A stretch of DNA of 34,630 bases from Mycobacteriales bacterium (GTDB lineage Bacteria; Actinomycetota; Actinomycetes; Mycobacteriales; QHCD01), in assembly GCA_036497565.1 (NCBI GenBank), contig DASXJE010000145.1, forward strand, positions 1-34,630, written 5' to 3'. Each line of letters opens with the position of its first letter. Within the stretch, counting starts at the first letter, position 1. Below, piece by piece: positions 29,396 to 34,630 of the stretch. Under the pieces are notes generated by a model, which had not been told where the DNA came from, ran no database searches, and saw nothing but the letters and a program-made list of their open reading frames with translations. Both the position numbers and the translations under genes were made by a program.

Positions 29396-30937
29396 ATGAC
29401 ACAGCGGACTCTCGAGGACATCACCCTGCGGCTGCACGACGGCGACGAGGTGGTGATCGCGACCGAGGAGATACCGGCCGGCGAATGGACCACCGGCGAC
29501 GGCGTCCTGACCGTTCGCGGCACGATCCCGCGGGGTCACAAGCTCGCGACGACCCGGGTCGAGTCGGGTGAGCCGGTCCGCAAGTACGGCCAGGTCATCG
29601 GGTTCGCCTCCGCGACGATCGAGCCCGGCGAACACGTGCACACGCACAATCTGGCCTTCCACGAATACTCCCGCGACTACGAGTTCGGCGTCGACCTGCT
29701 GCCCGACGAGCGGGTCCCCGAGTCCGAGCGGGCGACGTTCGAGGGCTACGTCCGCTCCGACGGCCGGGTCGCCACCCGCAACTTCATCGGCGTCCTGACC
29801 ACGGTCAACTGCTCGGCGACAGCGGCCAAGCGCATCGCCCAGTCGTTCCAGGTGCCGGGGGCGCTCGATGAGTTCCCGCACGTCGACGGGGTGGTCGCGC
29901 TCACCCACGGCACCGGCTGCGGCATGGCCGGCAGCGGCGAGGGCTGGGACACGTTGCGCCGTACCCTCACCGGCTACGCCAACCATCCGAACTTTGCCGG
30001 CTTCCTGCTCCTCGGGCTCGGCTGCGAGGTCAACGAGGTCGTCTCGCTCGCGCAGGAGTGGAGCCTGCCCGCCGACAAGCCGGTCCACGCGATGACCATC
30101 CAGGAGTTCGGCGGTACGACGAAGACCGTCCGCGAGGGCATGGCCCGCATCCGCGACATGCTCCCGGAGGCCGACAAGGCCCGCCGGCAGACCGTGCCGG
30201 CCACCGAACTCGTGCTCGGCATGGAGTGCGGCGGCTCGGACTCCTACTCCGGGATCACCGCCAACCCCGCTCTCGGCGCGGCCGCCGACCTGCTCGTCCG
30301 GCACGGCGGTACGGCGTGCTTCGGTGAGACCCCGGAGATCTACGGCGCCGAGCACCTGCTGGCCCGTCGCGCCGTCAGCGACGACGTCGGCCACAAGCTC
30401 GCCGAGTTGATCGCCTGGTGGGAGAAGTACACCGCGATCAACGACGGGTCGATGGACAACAACCCGTCGCCCGGCAACCACGCCGGCGGGCTGACCACCA
30501 TCCTGGAGAAGTCCCTCGGTGCGGTCGCCAAGGGCGGCACGACCAACCTGACCGACGTGGTGCGCTACGCCGAGCCGATCACCCGCGGCGGCATGGTCTT
30601 CATGGACACCCCCGGCTACGACCCGGTCTCGGTCACCGGACTGGTCGCGGGCGGCGCCAACGTCGTGTGCTTCACCACCGGCCGCGGGTCGGTCTTCGGG
30701 TGCAAGCCGGTGCCGAGTCTCAAGCTCGCGACCAACACCCCGATGTACGACCGGATGTCGGAGGACATGGACATCAACTGCGGGCTCGTCGCCGACGGCG
30801 AGTGCAGCGTCGCCGAGATGGGTGAGCGGGTGTTCAGGTTGGTGCTCGACACCGCCTCGGGTAAGCAGTCCAAGAGCGAGGAGCTCGGGTTCGGCGACGA
30901 GGAGTTCACGCCGTGGCAACTCGGCGCGGTGATGTAA
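29396..30937 (+). CDS. UxaA-family (altronate/galactarate-type) dehydratase
   Basis: This 513-residue protein unites an N-terminal SAF-like domain (about residues 5-90, with VIATEEIPAGEW and HNLAFHEY) with the long C-terminal UxaA/GarD domain. That domain has GYVRSDGRVATRNFIGVL, THGTGCGM, GLGCEVNEV, GMECGGSDSYSGITANPALG, DNNPSPGNHAGGLTTI and GKPV-like blocks. Known relatives dehydrate hexonic or hexaric acids such as altronate or galactarate to 2-keto-3-deoxy acids, using Fe(II) or another divalent metal. ATG 29396 has AGGAAGG ahead. With the SDR and LarA-like genes it suggests catabolism of a hydroxylated acid; the substrate is unknown. Confidence 0.9.
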   Translation: MTQRTLEDITLRLHDGDEVVIATEEIPAGEWTTGDGVLTVRGTIPRGHKLATTRVESGEPVRKYGQVIGFASATIEPGEHVHTHNLAFHEYSRDYEFGVDLLPDERVPESERATFEGYVRSDGRVATRNFIGVLTTVNCSATAAKRIAQSFQVPGALDEFPHVDGVVALTHGTGCGMAGSGEGWDTLRRTLTGYANHPNFAGFLLLGLGCEVNEVVSLAQEWSLPADKPVHAMTIQEFGGTTKTVREGMARIRDMLPEADKARRQTVPATELVLGMECGGSDSYSGITANPALGAAADLLVRHGGTACFGETPEIYGAEHLLARRAVSDDVGHKLAELIAWWEKYTAINDGSMDNNPSPGNHAGGLTTILEKSLGAVAKGGTTNLTDVVRYAEPITRGGMVFMDTPGYDPVSVTGLVAGGANVVCFTTGRGSVFGCKPVPSLKLATNTPMYDRMSEDMDINCGLVADGECSVAEMGERVFRLVLDTASGKQSKSEELGFGDEEFTPWQLGAVM

Positions 30938-30956
30938 TCACCGTCGACCCACACCC

Positions 30957-30980
30957 TGAGGCTGCGAGCTGAGGCTGCGA
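30957..30980 (+). repeat. 11-bp direct repeat between the dehydratase and SDR genes
   Basis: TGAGGCTGCGA occurs at 30957-30967 and 30970-30980, two bases apart, in the 61-base gap. It may be slippage or duplication; no function is suggested. Confidence 0.8.
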
Positions 30981-30998
30981 CCGCCGGAGGAGCGAGCA

Positions 30999-31760
30999 AT
31001 GGACAGCGGCACCGACATCGGCGGACACGCGATCGCCGTCGTGGGCGCGGCCAGCGGCATCGGCCGGGCCACCGCGACGCGTCTCGCGCAGGCCGGGGCG
31101 CTGGTCAGCTGCCTCGACCGGGACGCCGACGGGGCGCGCACGACGGCGAAGCAGTTGAGCGACGAGGGCCACACCGCGTCGGCCGTCGTACTCGACGTCA
31201 CCGACGACGGGTCGGTGACCCGGGCCGTCATCGAGGCCGAGACGGCCCACGGCCCGCTGCGCGCCCTGGTCAACTGCGCCGGCATGACCGGGATCACCGG
31301 CCACCCCAGCCACGAGGTCGAGGTCGAGGACTTCGACACGGTCTACCGCACCAATCTCCGCGGCGCGTTCCTGCTCTCCCGCTCCGTCATCCCACGCATG
31401 GTCGAGCAGGGCTACGGGCGGGTACTGCACATCGCGTCGATCGCCGGCAAGGAGGGCAACGCCGGGATGGTGGCCTACTCGGCGACCAAGGCCGGCCTGA
31501 TCGGGATGGTCAAGGCCCAGGGCAAGGAGTACGCCGAGACCGGCGTGACCGTCAACGCGCTGGCCCCGGCCGTGATCTACACGCCGATGGTCGACGCGAT
31601 GCCGCAGGCCCAGGTCGACTACATGACCGAGAAGATCCCGATGCACCGGCTCGGCCGGCTCGAGGAGGCGGCCGAGCTGATCGCCTGGATCGTGTCGCCG
31701 GCATGCAGCTTCACGACCGGGTTCACCTTCGACCTCAGCGGCGGCCGCGCGGTCTACTGA
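30999..31760 (+). CDS. Short-chain dehydrogenase/reductase (SDR)
   Basis: This 253-residue classical SDR has the nucleotide-binding motif VVGAASGIGRATA (Gly16, Gly20, Gly22), the LVNCAG motif and the catalytic triad Ser147, Tyr160, Lys164 in MVAYSATKAG. The Asp in SCLDRDADG at the end of the second strand favours NAD over NADP. ATG 30999 has GGAGGAG just ahead. It lies between the UxaA-type dehydratase and the LarA-domain gene with short gaps, so it probably oxidises the hydroxy-acid substrate or reduces its product in that pathway. The specific substrate cannot be read. Confidence 0.92.
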   Translation: MDSGTDIGGHAIAVVGAASGIGRATATRLAQAGALVSCLDRDADGARTTAKQLSDEGHTASAVVLDVTDDGSVTRAVIEAETAHGPLRALVNCAGMTGITGHPSHEVEVEDFDTVYRTNLRGAFLLSRSVIPRMVEQGYGRVLHIASIAGKEGNAGMVAYSATKAGLIGMVKAQGKEYAETGVTVNALAPAVIYTPMVDAMPQAQVDYMTEKIPMHRLGRLEEAAELIAWIVSPACSFTTGFTFDLSGGRAVY

Positions 31761-31808
31761 CCGACGACAGCTACCGACGCAGGCTGCACAGGGAGGCAGG
31801 GAGCACAG

Positions 31809-33128
31809 ATGGAGACGACCACCACGAAGCGCGCGCTCGGACCGTTCGAGGCGATCCGTGACCTGACCTACGACGCGCCGTTCCCGCGGCTGCTGCCGGT
31901 ACGCCGTCACGTCGACGCGCCCGAGGAGGCCGACCCGGCGGGCGCTGCGGCCGCAGCGTTGGAGCCGCTACGCGAGCGGATCACCCCGGGCATGAGCGTC
32001 GCGATCACCGCCGGCAGCCGCGGTATCCACGACATCGCGACCGTCGTACGCGCCACCGGAGACTGGCTGCGGGCCGCCGGCGCCGAGCCCTTCGTCGTAC
32101 CGGCGATGGGATCGCACGGCGGCGCGACCGCCGAGGGGCAGCGCGATGTGCTGGCCCACCTCGGTGTCACCGAGGCGACGATGGGCATGCCGATCCGCGC
32201 CACGATGGACACGGTCGAGGTTGGGCGCTGCGACGACGGCCCGGCCGTGCACCTCGACGCCAACGCCGCGCAGGCCGACGGGATCGTGCTGGTCAACCGG
32301 ATCAAGCCGCACACCGACTTCCACGGCGAAGTGGAGAGCGGGCTGGCCAAGATCTGCGCGATCGGGCTGGGCAAACGGCAGGGCGCGGAGGGCATCCACG
32401 TCTATGGCTCGGAGGGCCTGGCCCGCTGGGTGCCCGAGGTGGCGCGCCACATCATCGCGACCGGCAAGGTGCTCGGCGGTCTCGCCATCCTGGAGAACGC
32501 CTTCGAACACACCGCCCGCATCGCGTTCCTCGACGTCGCCGAGATCGGCGCCGCCGGCGAGACGAAGCTGCTCGAAGAGGCCCGGTCGCTGATGGGGCGG
32601 CTGCCCTTCGACGACCTCGATGTACTCGTCGTCGACGAGCTCGGCAAGGACAAGTCCGGCTCGGGCATGGACACCAACATCATCGGCCGGATGATGATCC
32701 GCGGCACCGCGGAGTTCGACCGGCCGCGCATCACCAACGTGACCGTGCACGACATCAGCGAGGCGTCCAACGGCAACGCCGTGGGCATCGGGCTCGCCGA
32801 CTTCATCCCGTTCCGCGTGCTGGAGAAGATCGATCTGCGGGCGATGTACGTCAACGCCGTGACCTCCGGCATCGGCGGCGTCCAGCGCGGCCAACTGCCG
32901 CTGGCGATGCCCACCGACCGCGACACGATCGCCGCGGCGATGCTGATGTGCGGCCGCGCCGACGTCGCCAACTCCCGTCTCGTGCGCATCCACGACACCC
33001 TCGACACCGTCGACCTGCTGGTGTCGGAGTCGCTGCGCGACGAGGTGGAACGCGCCGACGACCTCGAGCTGCTCGACAAGGGTGCGCCGATGTCCTTCGA
33101 CGCATCCGGCGCCCTGCACCCCTGGTAG
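31809..33128 (+). CDS. LarA-like (DUF2088, lactate racemase domain) protein
   Basis: This 439-residue protein is of the lactate-racemase-domain superfamily: ITAGSRGIHDI, VPAMGSHGGAT, NRIKPHTDFHGEVESG, GLGKRQGAEGIH and VDELGKDKSGSGMDTN. Characterised LarA relatives use a nickel-pincer nucleotide to racemise or epimerise 2-hydroxy acids. I cannot align the nickel-ligand residues with certainty by eye, and the cofactor genes larB, larC and larE are not in the window. GGGAG lies five bases before ATG 31809. Its place in the dehydratase/SDR operon suggests it isomerises the hydroxy-acid substrate before oxidation or dehydration. Confidence 0.82.
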   Translation: METTTTKRALGPFEAIRDLTYDAPFPRLLPVRRHVDAPEEADPAGAAAAALEPLRERITPGMSVAITAGSRGIHDIATVVRATGDWLRAAGAEPFVVPAMGSHGGATAEGQRDVLAHLGVTEATMGMPIRATMDTVEVGRCDDGPAVHLDANAAQADGIVLVNRIKPHTDFHGEVESGLAKICAIGLGKRQGAEGIHVYGSEGLARWVPEVARHIIATGKVLGGLAILENAFEHTARIAFLDVAEIGAAGETKLLEEARSLMGRLPFDDLDVLVVDELGKDKSGSGMDTNIIGRMMIRGTAEFDRPRITNVTVHDISEASNGNAVGIGLADFIPFRVLEKIDLRAMYVNAVTSGIGGVQRGQLPLAMPTDRDTIAAAMLMCGRADVANSRLVRIHDTLDTVDLLVSESLRDEVERADDLELLDKGAPMSFDASGALHPW

Positions 33129-33134
33129 ACCAGG

Positions 33135-34073
33135 TCAGCGGGTGATGCGGAGTGAGGCGACCGCGGTGGTGGCCACGTCGTCGTACTGCTTGTGGGTGTC
33201 GGGGATCGACACGTAGAGCGCGGCGGCGTCCGGACCGGGGACGTCGACCACGCAGATCGCCACCAGCTCACCCTTCGCGTCGTAGCCGCGCACGTTGAAG
33301 CCGAGGTGGAAGGTGACGAGGTACGCCGGTCGCCCGTCGACCGTGATCGACCGGTTGGCAATCGCGGTGCGGGTGTTGGGCTGTGGGTAGAAGCGGGACC
33401 GGACGTCGTCGGCGATGACCCGGGCTGCACATTCCACGTTGGGATGCGGGTCGTCGCCGTACGTCGCGGGCACCGTGCCGGACAGCACCGTCGCGAAGTA
33501 CTGCCCGTCCGGGGTGTGCTGCTGGGTGACGAAGTACTGCCCGGTGGCGAACCGCTCGCCGAGCGTGCCGTCGGCCCCCCACACACCCTGGTTCCAGGGC
33601 CGGAACGGCTTGCCCTGGGCGGCGTAGCTGATGTGCGCGGTCCGGTCGGTGATGCGCGGTCCGGCGGGGACGGGCAACCGCTTCGGCGAGGGGTCGGGCC
33701 GCGCCGGGCTGGTCGACGCGCACAACCGGGCCAACGGCGGACGCGGGTCCGGCGGCGCCGAGCTCGACGGCGCGGGGGCGGACGTCGTGCCCGAACCGGT
33801 GGCGGGCAGCCCGCCGCGCAGCGCGAAGATCGCCGCGATGGCCACGCCCACCACGGCCAGCACACCGACGATCCGCGGCCCGCGCGGGCGGATTCGTTCC
33901 TCCCACAGCGACCAGGCCCGGTCCCGCCAGGTGGGGACCGCCGGCGGCACCGGCGGCCCCGACGTCTCCGGTGCACCGACGGCCGCGGTGTCCGCCGTCC
34001 ACGCGTGACCGTCCCACCAGCGCAGCCGGTCGGGGGCGCCGTCGGGATCGGGGTACCACCCGCCGTCCGCCAC
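33135..34073 (-). CDS. DUF2510 membrane protein with extracytoplasmic domain
   Basis: This 312-residue protein begins with a DUF2510 motif (GGWYPDPDGAPDRLRWWDGHAW). One membrane segment follows (IVGVLAVVGVAIAAIFAL, about residues 69-86), then a Ser/Pro/Ala linker and a soluble domain of about 200 residues that should lie outside the membrane (RFYPQPNTRTAIANRS, YLVTFHLGF). GTG 34073 has GGAGG seven bases ahead. The function of such proteins is unknown. It converges on the LarA-like gene with six bases between, and follows the M20 peptidase gene on the same strand. Confidence 0.85.
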   Translation of the reverse strand: MADGGWYPDPDGAPDRLRWWDGHAWTADTAAVGAPETSGPPVPPAVPTWRDRAWSLWEERIRPRGPRIVGVLAVVGVAIAAIFALRGGLPATGSGTTSAPAPSSSAPPDPRPPLARLCASTSPARPDPSPKRLPVPAGPRITDRTAHISYAAQGKPFRPWNQGVWGADGTLGERFATGQYFVTQQHTPDGQYFATVLSGTVPATYGDDPHPNVECAARVIADDVRSRFYPQPNTRTAIANRSITVDGRPAYLVTFHLGFNVRGYDAKGELVAICVVDVPGPDAAALYVSIPDTHKQYDDVATTAVASLRITR

Positions 34074-34105
34074 GGCCTCACCTCCCCGATCTGCGCCGCG
34101 GCGCC

Positions 34106-34630
34106 CTAGGCGCGCGGAGCGGCCAGTTCACTCCACAGGTACGCCGCCGCTTCGGCACCCTTGTACAACATGGGCAGCGACACCCGTTCGTTCGGCGCGT
34201 GGATCCGGTCCTCGTCCAGGCCGACCCCGAGGAAGACGAGCGGCGCCTCGAGCACCTCGGCGAGGTCAGCCTCGGGTCCGCTGCCGCCCTCCCGGGTGAG
34301 CAGCACCTCGGTGTCGAACGCCCGCGACACCGCACGGACGACCGCCTCGGTGGCCGGATCGTTCAACGGGCTCAGACAGGGCCGCACCCCGCCGAAGAAC
34401 TCCACCTCGGCGGAGATGCCGGGTGGCACGTGCGCCTGCACGAACTCGGCCAGGGCGAGCTGCACCTTCTCCGGGTCCTGGTCGACGACCAGCCGGAACG
34501 ACACCTTCGCGTAGGCGTCGCTCGGCACGATGGTCTTGTGGCCGGGGCCGGTGTAGCCGCCCCACATGCCGTTGACCTCCGCGGTCGGCCGACCCCAGAT
34601 CCGTTCCAGCGTCGTATAGCCGGCCTCGCC
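34106..34630 (-). CDS. M20-family metallopeptidase, C-terminal part (cut by the window edge)
   Basis: The frame stays open from the right window edge to a stop at 34106, giving 174 residues of a dipeptidase/deacylase-type M20 enzyme. The visible part contains the dimerisation region (GHKTIVPSDAYAKVSFRLV) and the end of the catalytic domain with REGGSGPEADL and IHAPNERV. The His of that last motif is a conserved active-site ligand or base. The gene's N-terminus with the other metal ligands lies outside the window. It probably precedes the DUF2510 gene in one transcript, with a 32-base gap. Confidence 0.88.
   Translation of the reverse strand, partial: GEAGYTTLERIWGRPTAEVNGMWGGYTGPGHKTIVPSDAYAKVSFRLVVDQDPEKVQLALAEFVQAHVPPGISAEVEFFGGVRPCLSPLNDPATEAVVRAVSRAFDTEVLLTREGGSGPEADLAEVLEAPLVFLGVGLDEDRIHAPNERVSLPMLYKGAEAAAYLWSELAAPRA

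Noticed and set aside
29037-29402. Small reading frames crossing the twin palindromes
   Set aside because: Their similar peptides on both strands come only from translating the palindromes. They have no ribosome site, and the upstream parts are shadows of the M16 gene.
26156-29571. Very long plus-strand frames (717 and 855 codons) opposite the M16 operon
   Set aside because: The minus strand encodes well-defined M16 and NUDIX proteins. The plus frames are Arg/Pro-rich shadows.
1-34630. CRISPR arrays, insertion sequences or additional tRNA/rRNA genes
   Set aside because: No regularly spaced repeats, transposase motifs, or further tRNA or rRNA signatures were seen.

Overview
The window is chromosomal DNA from a high-GC actinobacterium. 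The grounds are the codon and GC pattern, an actinobacterial initiator tRNA, a WhiB7 regulator with a C-terminal AT-hook, UPF0182, PPA1309, DUF2342 and DUF5679 proteins, a mycoredoxin, and several starts that look leaderless. From memory, the block UPF0182 - PDZ/Lon protease - DUF2342 - E1-like protein - ABC1 kinase - whiB7 - uvrD2 - mycoredoxin - nudC follows the Mycobacterium tuberculosis order Rv3193c-Rv3199c. The genus cannot be fixed by eye.

Regions. (1) 1-316: the 3' end of a tyrosine recombinase facing the 3' end of an initiator tRNA gene, which looks like the right boundary of an integrated element lying to the left. (2) 402-7529: a tightly packed seven-gene operon: PaaK-type aryl-CoA ligase, a 67-aa protein, a fused monooxygenase/Old-Yellow-Enzyme reductase of the 2-aminobenzoyl-CoA type, acyl-CoA dehydrogenase, enoyl-CoA hydratase, a Rid-family protein and a PaaX-type repressor. 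Its promoter carries a 12-bp palindrome. The inferred role is CoA-dependent catabolism of 2-aminobenzoate or a related aromatic acid. (3) 7545-20119: conserved envelope, proteolysis and housekeeping genes, with an ABC exporter pair, a GT-A-like protein and a YgjP-type metallopeptidase in between. A cluster of DnaA-box-like sites lies at 17109-17221. (4) 20123-24527: a P450, then the whiB7 locus. WhiB7 has a long leader with a 48-codon upstream ORF, a strong intrinsic terminator and a mutually exclusive antiterminator. A small Arg-rich protein is translationally coupled to whiB7, and uvrD2 lies upstream. (5) 24555-29121: mycoredoxin with a SigR-like promoter, a uridine-kinase-like protein without a P-loop, NudC, and an active/inactive pair of M16 peptidases. 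(6) 29174-33128: two near-identical long palindromes and a promoter ahead of a UxaA-family dehydratase, an SDR dehydrogenase and a LarA-domain protein, probably a hydroxy- or sugar-acid pathway. (7) 33135-34630: a DUF2510 membrane protein and the C-terminal part of an M20 peptidase.

The most complete regulatory unit I can read is the whiB7 leader: promoter with upstream A-tract, uORF, antiterminator, terminator, whiB7, coupled small gene, terminator. Translation-dependent attenuation of whiB7 is known in other actinobacteria. The specific uORF, the pairing and the coupled gene are read here directly from the bases. The least understood items are the coupled Arg-rich protein, the palindrome-controlled uxaA-SDR-larA-like operon, and the 67-aa and Rid-like members of the aromatic operon.
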